A stretch of DNA of 64,000 nucleotides from Paracoccus yeei ATCC BAA-599 (lineage in GTDB: Bacteria; Pseudomonadota; Alphaproteobacteria; Rhodobacterales; Rhodobacteraceae): the NCBI RefSeq assembly GCF_000622145.1, contig NZ_JHWH01000015.1, positions 53,014-117,013 of the forward strand, given 5' to 3'. A program made the position numbers and the translations under genes. The notes under the pieces were generated by a model. That model was not told the origin of the DNA. It worked only from the letters and a program-made list of their open reading frames with translations, and ran no database searches. Positions 11,269 to 21,259 of the stretch are shown piece after piece. Numbering within the stretch: position 1 is the stretch's first letter; each line of letters begins with the position of its first letter.

Positions 11269-13235
11269 TGGGGCGGGCGCTTGTGCTGGCCGGGGCGGCG
11301 GGCCTGGCCCTGGGCCTGTGGTGGCTGGCCGCGATCCGGCTGCTGCCCGCGGGCTGGCCCTCCTGGCCCTTCGACCCCGCTGCCATGGACCTGCGCCAGA
11401 TCCTGCTGGCCTTCGGCCTGATGCCGCGCGGCGTCATCGCGCTGGTCGCGGGCGCGGCGCTGGGACTGTCGGGCGCGCTGCTGCAGGCGGTGCTGCGCAA
11501 CCCGGTGGCCGACCCGACGACGCTGGGCATCTCGACCGGCGCGCAGCTGGCGCTGGTCATGGCGACGATCCTGGCCCCCGGGCTGCTGGAGCACGGCCGC
11601 TGGCCCGTGGCCCTGGCGGGCGCGGGGGCGGCGGCCGCGCTGGTCATGGCCATCGGCGCGCGGCGGGCCTTTGCGCCGGTGACGATGGTGATCGCGGGGA
11701 TGCTGGTCGGCATGACCGCATCGGCCATCGCCACGGCGGTCACGCTGGCGCGGGGCGAATACCTGCTGTCGCTGGTGATCTGGAACGGCGGCTCTCTGGT
11801 CCAGCAGGACTGGAGCGGGGTGCGCATTCTGGTGCTGGTGCTGGCGCTGGGGGCCCTGGCCTCGGCCCTGCTGGCGCGGCCCTTGCGGGTGCTGTCGCTG
11901 GGCGCGGCGGGGGCGGCGGGTCTGGGCATGAACGTGGCGCTGGTGCGCGCGGCGGGGGTTGCGGTGGCGGTCGGGCTGGCGGCCGCCGTCTCGGCCGAGC
12001 TGGGGCTGATCGGCTTTGTCGGGCTGGCCGCGCCCGCGCTGGCCCGGACCCTGGGCGCGCGAAGCATGGCGCAGGTGCTGGCCCTGGCGCCGCTGATCGG
12101 GGCGCTGATCCTGTCGGTCTGCGACGGGGTGGTGCTGGCGCTGGCCGGCGCCGGCGGCGAGATGTTTCCGACCGGCGCGCTGACCGGGCTGATCGGCGGA
12201 CCGCTGCTGCTGTGGCTGCTGCCGCGCCTGCGCGGATCAACCCCGCCGGGGACCGAGGCGGCCGAGGGGCCCGCGCCGCGCCTGTCGCGTCCCGCCCCGG
12301 TGCTGGCGGGGCTGGCGCTGGCGGTGGTGGCGCTGGCGCTGGTGCTGGTCTGGGTCGGGCGGGTGCCGGGGGGCTGGGCGGTGCTCGACTGGGACAGTTT
12401 CCGCGCCTTTCTGCCGCTGCGGCTGCCGCGCCTGGTCGCGGCGGGGGCGGCGGGGGCGGCCCTGGCCCTGGCCGGGGCGGTGCTGCAACGGCTGACGGCG
12501 AACCCGCTGGCCTCGCCCGAGGTGCTGGGCGTGTCGGGCGGCGCCTCGATCGGCTATGCGGCGGTGCTGTTTCTGGTCGCGGCGCCGGGGCAGGGGGTGC
12601 TGGCGCTTGGCACCATGCTGGGCGCGGCGCTGGCGCTGGCGCTGGTCGCCGTCTATGCGCGGCGGCGCGAGATGCCGGCCGAGCGCGTGCTGCTGGCCGG
12701 GATCGCCGTCAGCAGCATGGCGGCGGCGGTCCTGTCGGCGATTATGGCGACGGGCAGCGCGCAGGCCTGGCAGGTGCTGGCCTGGCTGAGCGGGTCGTCG
12801 AGCAAGGTCGGACCGCTTGCGGCGGCGGCCCTGGCGGGGCTTGCGGCCATGGTCGGGGCCTTGGGCTGGCTGACGCGGCGCTGGCTGGCGCTGCTGCCCC
12901 TGGGCCCCGAGGTCGCGGGCGGGCTGGGCCTGCCGCTGGCGGCTGCGCGGGTCGGGCTGATCGCGCTGGCGGGGATCGCCACGGGGGCTGCGACCGTGCT
13001 GGTCGGGCCGCTCAGCTTTGTCGGGCTGATGGCGCCGCATCTGGCGCGGCGCATCGGGCTTGCGCGCGCGCAGGACCATCTGACGGGCGCGGCGCTGATC
13101 GGCTGCCTGCTGATGATCGCGGCCGATTTCGGCGCGCGCATGGCGGGCTTTCCCTATGAACTGCCGCTGGGCCTGTTCGCCTCGCTTCTGGGGGCGCCCT
13201 GGCTGCTGTGGCTGATGATGAGGACGAGGCGATGA
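11265..13235 (+). CDS. fhuB: Fused double-length siderophore permease (FhuB-like)
   Basis: A 656-residue inner-membrane protein made of two FecCD-type halves. Each half repeats the same landmarks: LSGALLQAVLRNPVADPTTLGISTGA in the first, LAGAVLQRLTANPLASPEVLGVSGGA in the second, and GLIGFVGLAAPALAR versus LSFVGLMAPHLARR as the ATPase-contact loops. Such a fused permease is diagnostic of FhuB rather than FepDG/BtuC. Overlaps of four bases with both neighbours indicate one transcript. The start is ATG 11265; a second ATG at 11268 is equally in frame. Confidence 0.94.
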   Translation: MMGRALVLAGAAGLALGLWWLAAIRLLPAGWPSWPFDPAAMDLRQILLAFGLMPRGVIALVAGAALGLSGALLQAVLRNPVADPTTLGISTGAQLALVMATILAPGLLEHGRWPVALAGAGAAAALVMAIGARRAFAPVTMVIAGMLVGMTASAIATAVTLARGEYLLSLVIWNGGSLVQQDWSGVRILVLVLALGALASALLARPLRVLSLGAAGAAGLGMNVALVRAAGVAVAVGLAAAVSAELGLIGFVGLAAPALARTLGARSMAQVLALAPLIGALILSVCDGVVLALAGAGGEMFPTGALTGLIGGPLLLWLLPRLRGSTPPGTEAAEGPAPRLSRPAPVLAGLALAVVALALVLVWVGRVPGGWAVLDWDSFRAFLPLRLPRLVAAGAAGAALALAGAVLQRLTANPLASPEVLGVSGGASIGYAAVLFLVAAPGQGVLALGTMLGAALALALVAVYARRREMPAERVLLAGIAVSSMAAAVLSAIMATGSAQAWQVLAWLSGSSSKVGPLAAAALAGLAAMVGALGWLTRRWLALLPLGPEVAGGLGLPLAAARVGLIALAGIATGAATVLVGPLSFVGLMAPHLARRIGLARAQDHLTGAALIGCLLMIAADFGARMAGFPYELPLGLFASLLGAPWLLWLMMRTRR

Positions 13236-14008
13236 CCGAGCCGCTGTTTTCCCTGTCCGGGCTGTGCGTGGACGTGCCGGGCCGCCGGCTGATCCACGAC
13301 CTGGACCTGGACCTGCCCCAAGGGCAGGTGATCGCGCTGATCGGGCACAACGGGTCGGGCAAGTCGACGCTGCTGAAGGTGCTGGCGCGGCAGGTCGCCC
13401 CTTCGGCCGGGCGGGTCGCGTTCGAGGGGCGCGCCATCGCCGCGCGCTCGGCGCGGGACCATGCGCGCGCGCTGGCCTTCCTGCCCCAGACCACGCCTCC
13501 GGCCGAGGGCATGACGGTGCGCGAGCTGGTCGCGCTGGGGCGCTATCCCTGGCACGGCGCGCTTGGCCGCTTTGGCCCGCGCGACCATGCCGCCGTCGAT
13601 GCCGCGCTGGCCGAATGCGGCGTCGAGGGATTCGCGGACCGGCTGGTCGATACCCTGTCGGGGGGCGAGCGCCAGCGCGCCTGGCTGGCAATGATGGTCG
13701 CGCAGGAGGCCGGGACGCTGCTGTTGGACGAGCCGATCAGCGCGCTCGACATCGCCCATGCCGTCGAGGTGCTTTCGCTTGTCCGCCGCATGTGCCATGA
13801 GCAGGCGCGCAGCGCCATCGTCGTGCTGCACGAGGTCAACATGGCGGCGCGGTTCTGCGACCATGTCGTCGCCATGAAGGCGGGCCGGCTGGCCATGCAG
13901 GGCACGCCCGCCGACCTGATGCGCCCCGAGGTTCTGGGGCAGATCTATGGCCTGCCGATGCAGGTCCTGCGGCGCGAGGATGGCGGCATGGTGGCCGTCC
14001 CCGCCTGA
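13232..14008 (+). CDS. fhuC: Ferric-siderophore ABC ATPase (FhuC-like)
   Basis: A 258-residue ATPase with Walker A IGHNGSGKST (about residues 38-47), signature LSGGERQRAWLAM and Walker B LLLDEPISALD, then a switch histidine in VLHEVNMAARF. I chose the ATG at 13232 because it overlaps the FhuB stop (ATGA) and gives the usual family N-terminus; an upstream in-frame GTG/ATG would only add an acidic tail. It powers the FhuB-like permease. Confidence 0.94.
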   Translation: MTEPLFSLSGLCVDVPGRRLIHDLDLDLPQGQVIALIGHNGSGKSTLLKVLARQVAPSAGRVAFEGRAIAARSARDHARALAFLPQTTPPAEGMTVRELVALGRYPWHGALGRFGPRDHAAVDAALAECGVEGFADRLVDTLSGGERQRAWLAMMVAQEAGTLLLDEPISALDIAHAVEVLSLVRRMCHEQARSAIVVLHEVNMAARFCDHVVAMKAGRLAMQGTPADLMRPEVLGQIYGLPMQVLRREDGGMVAVPA

Positions 14009-14023
14009 CGAAGGGGGACGACC

Positions 14024-15724
14024 ATGCTGCGCGACTTCTTTGCCTATTACCGGCCCTGGATGGGGCTGTTCTGGCTGGACTTCGGCTGCGCGGTCCTGTC
14101 GGGCCTGCTGGAGCTGGCCTTCCCGCTGGCGATCACCGCCTTCATCGACCACCTGCTGCCGCAGGGCAACTGGACGCTGACGGTCGCCGCCGCGGTGGGC
14201 CTGCTGGTGCTTTACCTGGTGAACTCGGGGCTGATGGCCATCGTGATCTACTGGGGCCACAAGCTGGGCATCAACATCGAGACCGAGATGCGCGCCCGCG
14301 CCTTCGACCACCTGACGCGGCTGTCCTGGCGCTGGTACGACCGCGCCCGCACCGGCAAGCTGGTCGCGCGCGTGACCCGCGACCTGGAGGAGATCGGCGA
14401 AGTCGCCCATCACGGCCCCGAGGACGCCTTCATCGCGCTGATGACCTTTGTCGGGGCCTTCCTGCTGATGTTCGCGATCAACGCCCAGCTTGCGCTGATC
14501 GTCGCGCTGATCGTGCCGGCGATGATGGTGCTGGTCATGGTCTATGGCGCGCGGATGACGCGGACCTGGCGGGCGATCTATTCCCGCGTCGGCGATTTCA
14601 ACGTCCGGCTTGAGGAAGCCCTGGGCGGCGTCCGCGTCGTGCAGGCGTTCGGCAACGAATCCCACGAAAGCGAGCTGTTCGCGGTCGACAACCAGCGCTA
14701 TCGCGCGACCAAGCTGGAAGCCTATCGGGTGATGGCCGCGTCCTCGGCGCTGCAATACATGGGGCTGCGGCTGGTGCAGGTCGTGGTCATGGTGGTGGGC
14801 GCGGGCTTCGTGCTGTCGGGCGAGCTGACCACCGGCGGCTTCGTGGGCTTCCTGCTGCTGGTCGGCGTCTTCTATCGCCCGCTGGAAAAGATCGCCGCCG
14901 TGATCGAGACCTATCCGCGCGGCATCGCCGGTTTCCGCCGCTATCAGGAGCTGCTGGCGACCGACCCCGAGATCGCGGATGCGCCCGACGCCATCCCCGC
15001 GCCGGCGCTGCGCGGCGACATCCGCTTCGAGGGCGTGGGCTTTGCCTATGACAGCGGCCGTCCCATCCTGTCGAACATCGACCTGGAGATCCGCGCCGGC
15101 GAGACGGTGGCCTTCGTCGGTCCCTCGGGCGCGGGCAAGACCACGCTGCTGGCGCTGCTGCCGCGCTTCTACGAACCGACCTCGGGGCGCATTACCGTGG
15201 ACGGCATCGCGCTGGACCGGATGCAGCTGCACAGTCTGCGCCGCCAGATCGGGCTGGTCAGCCAGGACGTGTTCCTGTTCGGCGGCACGCTGCGCGAGAA
15301 CATCGCCTATGGACGCCTGGGCGCCTCGGAGGAGGAGATCATGCAGGCGGCGCGGCAGGCCCAGCTGGGGCCGCTGATCGAAAGCCTGCCCGAGGGTCTG
15401 GAGACGCTGGTCGGCGAACGCGGCGTCATGCTGTCGGGCGGCCAGAAGCAGCGCGTCGCCATCGCCCGCGCCTTCCTGAAGAACCCGCCGATCCTGATCC
15501 TGGACGAGGCGACCAGCGCGCTGGACAGCCAGACCGAGCGCGAGATCCAGGCCGCGCTGGACGCCCTGGCCGTGGGGCGCACGACGCTCGTCATCGCCCA
15601 CCGGCTGGGCACGATCCGGCATGCCGACCGCATCGTGGTGATGGCGGGCGGGCGCATCGTCGAGACGGGCGAGCATGGCGCGCTGATCGCGCAGGGCGGG
15701 ATCTATGCCCGGCTGTCGGGCTGA
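14024..15724 (+). CDS. ABC half-transporter (membrane + ATPase), siderophore locus
   Basis: A 566-residue protein with an ABC_membrane domain (about residues 15-300, six membrane segments) and a C-terminal ATPase: Walker A VGPSGAGKTTLL, signature LSGGQKQRVAIAR, Walker B ILILDEATSALD, and H-loop VIAHRLGTIRHAD. It would act as a homodimer. A GGGGGACGACC ribosome site lies 15 bases after fhuC, so it is probably co-transcribed. Family members export siderophores or drugs, but some exporter-fold proteins (YbtPQ, IrtAB) import or process ferric siderophores; sequence alone does not decide. Confidence 0.88.
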   Translation: MLRDFFAYYRPWMGLFWLDFGCAVLSGLLELAFPLAITAFIDHLLPQGNWTLTVAAAVGLLVLYLVNSGLMAIVIYWGHKLGINIETEMRARAFDHLTRLSWRWYDRARTGKLVARVTRDLEEIGEVAHHGPEDAFIALMTFVGAFLLMFAINAQLALIVALIVPAMMVLVMVYGARMTRTWRAIYSRVGDFNVRLEEALGGVRVVQAFGNESHESELFAVDNQRYRATKLEAYRVMAASSALQYMGLRLVQVVVMVVGAGFVLSGELTTGGFVGFLLLVGVFYRPLEKIAAVIETYPRGIAGFRRYQELLATDPEIADAPDAIPAPALRGDIRFEGVGFAYDSGRPILSNIDLEIRAGETVAFVGPSGAGKTTLLALLPRFYEPTSGRITVDGIALDRMQLHSLRRQIGLVSQDVFLFGGTLRENIAYGRLGASEEEIMQAARQAQLGPLIESLPEGLETLVGERGVMLSGGQKQRVAIARAFLKNPPILILDEATSALDSQTEREIQAALDALAVGRTTLVIAHRLGTIRHADRIVVMAGGRIVETGEHGALIAQGGIYARLSG

Positions 15725-16692
15725 CCCCAATAGGCGGCTGCGGTGAACTGGCGTTTGTTCACCCCGAACACGGTCAGGAATTGGCGCGCGCGCCGCGCCT
15801 CGGTCGCCGGGCCGGCGAACCAGACGTGATCGTCGGGGCCGGGGTCGATGGTGGCAAGCTGGGCCAGCAGGTCCGGGCAGGCGGTGACGCGCGGATCGTC
15901 GGCCAGGGGGCCCAGGTCCTCGGGCGCGCAGCGCAGATGGGCGCGCACCTCGCCCCGGGCCAGGTCCAGCATCCGCGCGATGGCCGGCAGCGCGGTCTCG
16001 TCGCCGAACAGCCACAGCCGCGGCGCTTCGGGGCACCAGCCGCCGCCGGGGCCGATCACGCCCACGGTGTCGCCGGGGCGCGCGGCCTCGGCCCAGTCGC
16101 AGGTCGGGCTGCCGTCGTGGCGAAAGATGTCGAAGTCCAGCCAGTCGTCCTGCTGGGCGGCCACGGTATAGACCGGGCGATGCAGCGCATCCGCGCCCTC
16201 GGGCCAGCGGGTGCGGCCGTTCGCGGCAACGCGGGGCCATTGCGGCGCGCGGCCCGCCGGCGCCAGCAGCAGGCGGAAATGCAGGCTGCCCTGGCCAAAG
16301 CGCGTGGCCTCGGGGCCGGTCAGCCGCACGCGGATGAAGCCGGGCGTGCGGCGGGCGACGCTGGCCACGCGCATCAGCGCAAGGCCGGGGGCCAGCGCGC
16401 CTTCGTCCACATGGTCCCAGGCGATCTGCATGCCGTGGCTTTCGAAAAGCTCGGTCGCGCTGTCCTGCAGGGTGCCGATCAGCCGCGCCTCGGGGGCGGA
16501 AAGCTCGATCCGCACGGCGCCGCCTTCGGGGATCAGGGCCAGCGTGCTGCCCCAGACGTGCAGGGTCAGGCTGTCGGGCGTCTCGATCAGCTCGACCTCC
16601 CATTCGGCGGCGCGGGCGCGCAGGATGGCTGCCGCCGCCCCCGAGGCTGTCGCAAGGGACCCGGTGCTGCGATGCGGGCGGATCGGAAACAT
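15703..16692 (-). CDS. Siderophore-interacting FAD reductase with N-terminal DUF2218
   Basis: A 329-residue cytoplasmic protein likely reducing ferric siderophores to release iron. Residues about 10-90 match DUF2218 (repeats of short beta strands, ending SATELFESHGM); residues about 115-230 are the FAD-binding domain (RRTPGFIRVRLTGPEATRFG; RPVYTVAA near the flavin site); the C-terminal SIP domain has LWLFGDETALPAI and DHVWFAGPATEARRARQF. The ATG at 16690-16692 has an AGGAGCG site upstream. It converges on the ABC half-transporter gene with a 22-base tail overlap, and closes the siderophore locus. Confidence 0.92.
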   Translation of the reverse strand: MFPIRPHRSTGSLATASGAAAAILRARAAEWEVELIETPDSLTLHVWGSTLALIPEGGAVRIELSAPEARLIGTLQDSATELFESHGMQIAWDHVDEGALAPGLALMRVASVARRTPGFIRVRLTGPEATRFGQGSLHFRLLLAPAGRAPQWPRVAANGRTRWPEGADALHRPVYTVAAQQDDWLDFDIFRHDGSPTCDWAEAARPGDTVGVIGPGGGWCPEAPRLWLFGDETALPAIARMLDLARGEVRAHLRCAPEDLGPLADDPRVTACPDLLAQLATIDPGPDDHVWFAGPATEARRARQFLTVFGVNKRQFTAAAYWGQPDSRA

Positions 16693-16843
16693 GGCGCGCT
16701 CCTGTCGTTGTCGGGGCGACCCTACAACCAAGCGAAATCCTCAACAATTCAACTTTGCATTTGCGCGATTAGTTTTCGCTGCCATCTTGCCCCGGCGCAT
16801 GGGGTTTGCGATAGGGTTTGCGGGTTTTCAGAGGCGTTGACCG

Positions 16844-17425
16844 ATGCAGATTGAGAAGACCGCTTTGCCAGGCGTGCTGATCCTTGTCCCGCCGCGGCAC
16901 GGTGATTCGCGCGGTTTCTTCGCGGAAAGCTGGAACCGGCGGACGCTGCGCGAGGCCGGGCTGGACCTGCCCGAATTCGTGCAGGACAACCACTCGCTGT
17001 CGGCGGCCGCGGGCACGCTGCGGGGCCTGCATTTCCAGGCGCCGCCCCATGCCCAGGGCAAGCTGGTGCGCTGCGGGCGCGGCCGGCTGCTGGATGTCGC
17101 CGTGGACGTGCGCCGGGGCAGCCCGTCCTATGGCCGCTGGGTGGCCGAGGAGCTGTCCTTCGAGAACGGCCGCCAGCTGTGGATCCCGGCCGGGTTCCTG
17201 CACGGCTTCGTCACGCGCGAGCCCGACACCGAGATCTGCTACAAATGCACCGACCATTACGCGCCGGACTGCGACGGCGGGGTCGCCTGGGACAGTGTCG
17301 GCATCGACTGGGGCCTGGACGGCGCGCCGGTGCTGAGCGCCAAGGACGCGGCCGCGCCCGCGCTGGCCGATTTCGACAGCCCCTTTTCCTATGACGGACC
17401 CTTCGACTACGAGGCCAAACTATGA
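16844..17425 (+). CDS. rfbC: dTDP-4-dehydrorhamnose 3,5-epimerase
   Basis: A 193-residue cupin. [13 protein letters not shown] (residues 18-30) and [18 protein letters not shown] with the catalytic His are characteristic, as are [11 protein letters not shown] and the C-terminal Tyr region [19 protein letters not shown]. First gene of rfbCBDA, all linked by four-base ATGA overlaps. The product converts dTDP-4-keto-6-deoxyglucose to the L-rhamnose configuration. Confidence 0.96.
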   Translation: MQIEKTALPGVLILVPPRHGDSRGFFAESWNRRTLREAGLDLPEFVQDNHSLSAAAGTLRGLHFQAPPHAQGKLVRCGRGRLLDVAVDVRRGSPSYGRWVAEELSFENGRQLWIPAGFLHGFVTREPDTEICYKCTDHYAPDCDGGVAWDSVGIDWGLDGAPVLSAKDAAAPALADFDSPFSYDGPFDYEAKL

Positions 17426-18459
17426 AGATCCTGGTCACCGGCGGGGCCGGGTTCATCGGCTCGGCCGTGGTGCGGCTGGCGGTCCGGCGCGGGCATCAGG
17501 TGGTGAACCTGGACGCGCTGACCTATGCCGCGAATCTGGAAAACGTGGCCCCGGTGTCGAACAGCCCGCTTTACGCCTTCGAACAGGCCGATCTGCGCGA
17601 CCGCGCGGCGCTGGACCGGGTGCTGGCAGACCACAAGCCCGACGCCATCATGCACCTGGCGGCGGAAAGCCATGTCGACCGCTCGATCGACGGGCCGGGC
17701 GATTTCATCGAGACGAACATCACCGGCACCTACAACCTGCTCGAGGCCGCGCGGGCCTATTGGGTCGGGCAGGGCCGGCCCGAGGGGTTCCGCTTTCACC
17801 ACATCTCGACCGACGAGGTGTTCGGGTCCCTGGGCGAGACCGGGCAGTTCACCGAGGATACGCCCTATGATCCGCGCAGCCCCTATTCGGCCAGCAAGGC
17901 CGCGTCCGACCATCTGGTCCGCGCCTGGCACGAGACCTATGGCCTGCCGGTGGTGCTGACGAACTGTTCCAACAATTACGGGCCGTTCCATTTCCCGGAA
18001 AAGCTGGTGCCGGTGGTGATCCTGAACGCGCTGCACGGCCGGCCGATCCCGGTCTATGGCGACGGCGGCAATGTCCGCGACTGGCTGTATGTCGAGGATC
18101 ATGCCGACGCGCTGCTGCTGGTCCTGGACAAGGGCGAACTGGGCCGCAGCTACAACATCGGCGGCGAGAACGAGGCCAGGAACATCGACCTGGTGCGCAC
18201 GATCTGCGCGCATATGGACCGGCTGCGGCCCGACGCCGCGCCGCACGACCGGCTGATCACCTTTGTCACGGACCGCCCCGGCCACGACCGCCGCTATGCC
18301 ATCGACCCGACCCGCATCCGCGAGGAACTGGGCTGGCGCCCTTCGGTCACGGTCGAGGAGGGGCTGGCGAAAACCGTCGAATGGTACCTTGAGAACGAGG
18401 ACTGGTGGCGCCCGCTGCTGACCCGGCAGGGCGTGGGCCAGCGGCTGGGCACGGCATGA
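17422..18459 (+). CDS. rfbB: dTDP-glucose 4,6-dehydratase
   Basis: A 345-residue extended SDR. Rossmann motif [13 protein letters not shown] at the N-terminus, [15 protein letters not shown] near residue 77, the catalytic TDE in [11 protein letters not shown] and [10 protein letters not shown] for the Tyr/Lys pair. [15 protein letters not shown] and [19 protein letters not shown] complete the family pattern. It makes dTDP-4-keto-6-deoxyglucose for RfbC. Coupled to rfbC and rfbD by ATGA overlaps. Confidence 0.97.
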   Translation: MKILVTGGAGFIGSAVVRLAVRRGHQVVNLDALTYAANLENVAPVSNSPLYAFEQADLRDRAALDRVLADHKPDAIMHLAAESHVDRSIDGPGDFIETNITGTYNLLEAARAYWVGQGRPEGFRFHHISTDEVFGSLGETGQFTEDTPYDPRSPYSASKAASDHLVRAWHETYGLPVVLTNCSNNYGPFHFPEKLVPVVILNALHGRPIPVYGDGGNVRDWLYVEDHADALLLVLDKGELGRSYNIGGENEARNIDLVRTICAHMDRLRPDAAPHDRLITFVTDRPGHDRRYAIDPTRIREELGWRPSVTVEEGLAKTVEWYLENEDWWRPLLTRQGVGQRLGTA

Positions 18460-19307
18460 GTGGGCTTCTGGTCTTTGGCCGTTCGGGGCAGGTCGCGACG
18501 GAACTGGCGCGGCTGGCGCCCGAGGCGACCTTCCTGGACCGCGCCCGGGCGGACCTGTCCGACCCCGAGGCCTGCGCCGCCACGATCCGGGAGCTGCTGC
18601 CCGCGGGCATCATCAACGCCGCCGCCTATACCGCCGTCGACCGGGCCGAGTCGGAACCGGACCTGGCGCGCGCCGTCAATGCCGAGGCCCCGGCCGCCAT
18701 GGCGCGGGCGGCGGCCGAACTGGGTGTGCCCTTTGTCCATGTCTCGACCGACTACGTCTTTGACGGCTCGGGCGACCGGCCCTGGCGGGAATCCGATCCG
18801 ACCGGGCCCCTGGGCGTCTATGGCGCGACCAAGCTTGCCGGAGAACAGGGAATTGCCGCGGCGGGCGGGCAATGGGCGGTCATGCGCACCTCATGGGTGT
18901 TTTCGGCGCATGGGGCGAATTTCGTCAAGACCATGCTGCGGCTGGGGGCCGAGCGCGAGGTGCTGCGCGTGGTCGCCGACCAGCACGGCGGTCCGACGCC
19001 CGCCGCCGACATCGCGCGCGACTGCCTGACCATGCTGGGCGCGATGCAGGCGGACCGCGCCCGGGGCGGGGTCTATCACATGGCCGGCGCGCCCGACACG
19101 ACCTGGGCGGATTTCGCCCGCGCCATCATGGAACAGGGCCGGCTGTCCTGCCGGATCGAGGATATCGCCAGCAGCGACTATCCGACCCCGGCGCGGCGGC
19201 CCGGCAATTCGCGGCTGGATTGCAGTGCGATCGAACGCGATTTCGGCATCCTGCGCCCCGACTGGCGCGTGGGACTGGCACAAGTCATTACGGAGCTTCA
19301 GGCATGA
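18456..19307 (+). CDS. rfbD: dTDP-4-dehydrorhamnose reductase
   Basis: A 283-residue SDR that makes dTDP-L-rhamnose. [15 protein letters not shown] is the nucleotide-binding turn, [13 protein letters not shown] and [16 protein letters not shown] are family signatures, and YGATKLAGE provides the catalytic Tyr/Lys. The ATG at 18456 overlaps the rfbB stop; the open frame extends further upstream but only as antisense to rfbB's frame, so that extension was ignored. Confidence 0.96.
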   Translation: MSGLLVFGRSGQVATELARLAPEATFLDRARADLSDPEACAATIRELLPAGIINAAAYTAVDRAESEPDLARAVNAEAPAAMARAAAELGVPFVHVSTDYVFDGSGDRPWRESDPTGPLGVYGATKLAGEQGIAAAGGQWAVMRTSWVFSAHGANFVKTMLRLGAEREVLRVVADQHGGPTPAADIARDCLTMLGAMQADRARGGVYHMAGAPDTTWADFARAIMEQGRLSCRIEDIASSDYPTPARRPGNSRLDCSAIERDFGILRPDWRVGLAQVITELQA

Positions 19308-20194
19308 CCACGGGAACCGCACGCAAGGGGATCATTCTGGCCGGCGGCTCTGGCACGCGGCTTTATCCCATCACCATGGGCGTGTCGAAACAGCTTCTGC
19401 CGGTCTATGACAAGCCGATGATCTATTACCCGATCTCGGTCCTGATGCTGGCCGGCATCCGCGAGATCGCGGTCATCACCACGCCCGAGGACCAGGGCCA
19501 GTTCCAGCGCCTGATGGGGGACGGCAGCCAATGGGGCCTGCAATTCGAATACATCGTCCAGCCCTCGCCCGACGGGCTGGCGCAGGCCTATATCCTGGCC
19601 GAGGATTTCCTGGCCGGCGCGGCCTCGGCCATGGTCCTGGGCGACAACATCTTTTTCGGCCACGGCCTGCCCCAGCTGCTGAACGCGGCGGATGCGCGCG
19701 CCTCGGGCGGCACGGTCTTCGGCTATCGCGTCCACGACCCGGAGCGCTATGGCGTGGTCGGGTTCGACGAGGCGGGCAACGTGCGCGAGATCATCGAGAA
19801 GCCGCCGGTGCCGCCGTCGGACTATGCGGTGACGGGCCTGTATTTCCTGGACGGCACGGCGCCGGCCCGCGCGCGGGCGGTCAAGCCCTCGGCCCGCGGC
19901 GAGATCGAGATCACCACGCTTCTGGAAAGCTATCTGCACGAAGGCAGCCTGACCGTCGAACGCATGGGCCGGGGCTTTGCCTGGCTGGACACCGGCACCC
20001 ACGGCAGCCTGCTGGACGCCGGCAATTTCGTGCGCACGCTGGAGCAGCGCCAGGGCCTGCAGACCGGCTGCCCCGAGGAGATCGCCTTCGCCCAGGGCTG
20101 GATCGACGCCGAGGCGCTGCGCGCCCAAGGCGCCCGCTTTGCCAAGAACGACTACGGCAAGTATCTGGCCCGGCTGGCCCGGGAAAGCGCCTGA
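19304..20194 (+). CDS. rfbA: Glucose-1-phosphate thymidylyltransferase
   Basis: A 296-residue nucleotidyltransferase starting the rhamnose pathway (Glc-1-P + dTTP to dTDP-glucose). The N-terminal [18 protein letters not shown] and [15 protein letters not shown] are diagnostic, as are [10 protein letters not shown] and [14 protein letters not shown]. The ATG at 19304 overlaps the rfbD stop; the longer upstream frame is a shadow of rfbD. Last gene of rfbCBDA. The 139 bases after it show nothing recognisable. Confidence 0.97.
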   Translation: MTTGTARKGIILAGGSGTRLYPITMGVSKQLLPVYDKPMIYYPISVLMLAGIREIAVITTPEDQGQFQRLMGDGSQWGLQFEYIVQPSPDGLAQAYILAEDFLAGAASAMVLGDNIFFGHGLPQLLNAADARASGGTVFGYRVHDPERYGVVGFDEAGNVREIIEKPPVPPSDYAVTGLYFLDGTAPARARAVKPSARGEIEITTLLESYLHEGSLTVERMGRGFAWLDTGTHGSLLDAGNFVRTLEQRQGLQTGCPEEIAFAQGWIDAEALRAQGARFAKNDYGKYLARLARESA

Positions 20195-20333
20195 AAAGCC
20201 AGCGGCGGGCCCGTTCGGCTGGGAACCGCGCATCGGCCTGCGCGAGGGGATTGCGGAAATGGTGGCCCAGTTGCCAAGCAGTCGGGACGGAAATTTCACG
20301 AGCTGATTGCCCGCTGATGCGCAAGGTTTGCCA

Positions 20334-21254
20334 GTGACCACGGTTCTGATCCTGATGGCGACGCACAACGGCGGCAGCTTTCTGGCCGAGCAGCTGGACA
20401 GCATCGCGGCGCAAAGCCATGCGGACTGGCGGCTGATGGTGTCGGACGATGCGTCGTCGGACAACACGCCTGCGGTCTTGCAGGCGTTTCGCGACGCGCG
20501 CCCGGCGGGACAGGTCACGCTGGTGTCGGGTCCGGGACGGGGGGCGGCCGCCAATTTCCGCAGCCTGATCCGGCAGGCGCGGCTTTCGGGCGAATGCCTG
20601 GCCTTCTGCGACCAGGACGATGTCTGGCACCCCGAGCATCTGGCGCGCGGCCTTGAGGCGCTGGCGGGCATCGCCAATCCCCTGGCGCTTTATGGCAGCC
20701 GGGTGCAGGTTTGCGACGCCGGCCTCAATCCGGTCGGCCTGTCGCCGCTGCCGTCGCGGCCGCTGTGCTTTCGCAATGCGCTGGTCCAGAACGTGATCAG
20801 CGGGAACACCCAGATCATGAGCCCTGCCGCCGCCGCGCTGCTGCAGGCGGCCGAGCGGGACGGCGGGCCGATGATCGTCCATGACTGGTGGGCCTATCAG
20901 ATCATCACCGGCGCGGGCGGGCAGGCGGTCATGGACCCCCGGCCCGGCCTGCTTTATCGCCAGCATGGAGCCAATGTGATCGGCGCGAACCGCGGCCTGC
21001 GCAGCCTGCACCGCCGCCTGGGCCGCTATCTGGCGGGCACGCACGGACGCTGGGCGCGGCAGAACTGCGCGGGGCTCGCGACCTCGCAAGCCCGCTTCAC
21101 GCCGGAAAACCGCAGGCGGCTGCAGGATTTCGCGGCCGCCCTGCGCCAGCCGCTGCCGATGCGGCTGGGGGGCATGCTGCGCTCGGGCGTGTATCACCAG
21201 CGCAACCGCGAGCGGGCGGGGTTCTGGCTGTCGGTCCTGCTGGGCACATACTGA
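20334..21254 (+). CDS. Family-2 glycosyltransferase (rhamnosyltransferase-like)
   Basis: A 306-residue GT-A transferase. TTVLILMATHNGGSFLAEQL opens the fold, SDDASSDNT is the nucleotide-binding loop, and CLAFCDQDDVWHPEHL carries the metal-binding DQDD seen in RfbF/RgpB-type rhamnosyltransferases. I prefer the GTG at 20334 (AAGG eight bases upstream) to an upstream TTG at 20307. Its place after rfbCBDA suggests that it uses dTDP-rhamnose; acceptor unknown. Confidence 0.85.
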   Translation: MTTVLILMATHNGGSFLAEQLDSIAAQSHADWRLMVSDDASSDNTPAVLQAFRDARPAGQVTLVSGPGRGAAANFRSLIRQARLSGECLAFCDQDDVWHPEHLARGLEALAGIANPLALYGSRVQVCDAGLNPVGLSPLPSRPLCFRNALVQNVISGNTQIMSPAAAALLQAAERDGGPMIVHDWWAYQIITGAGGQAVMDPRPGLLYRQHGANVIGANRGLRSLHRRLGRYLAGTHGRWARQNCAGLATSQARFTPENRRRLQDFAAALRQPLPMRLGGMLRSGVYHQRNRERAGFWLSVLLGTY

Positions 21255-21259
21255 TCCCA

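Noticed and set aside
13154..16747. A 1,197-codon open frame on the minus strand
   Set aside because: It is antisense to fhuC and the ABC half-transporter, has His/Gln/Arg-rich composition typical of GC-rich shadows, and no family motif.
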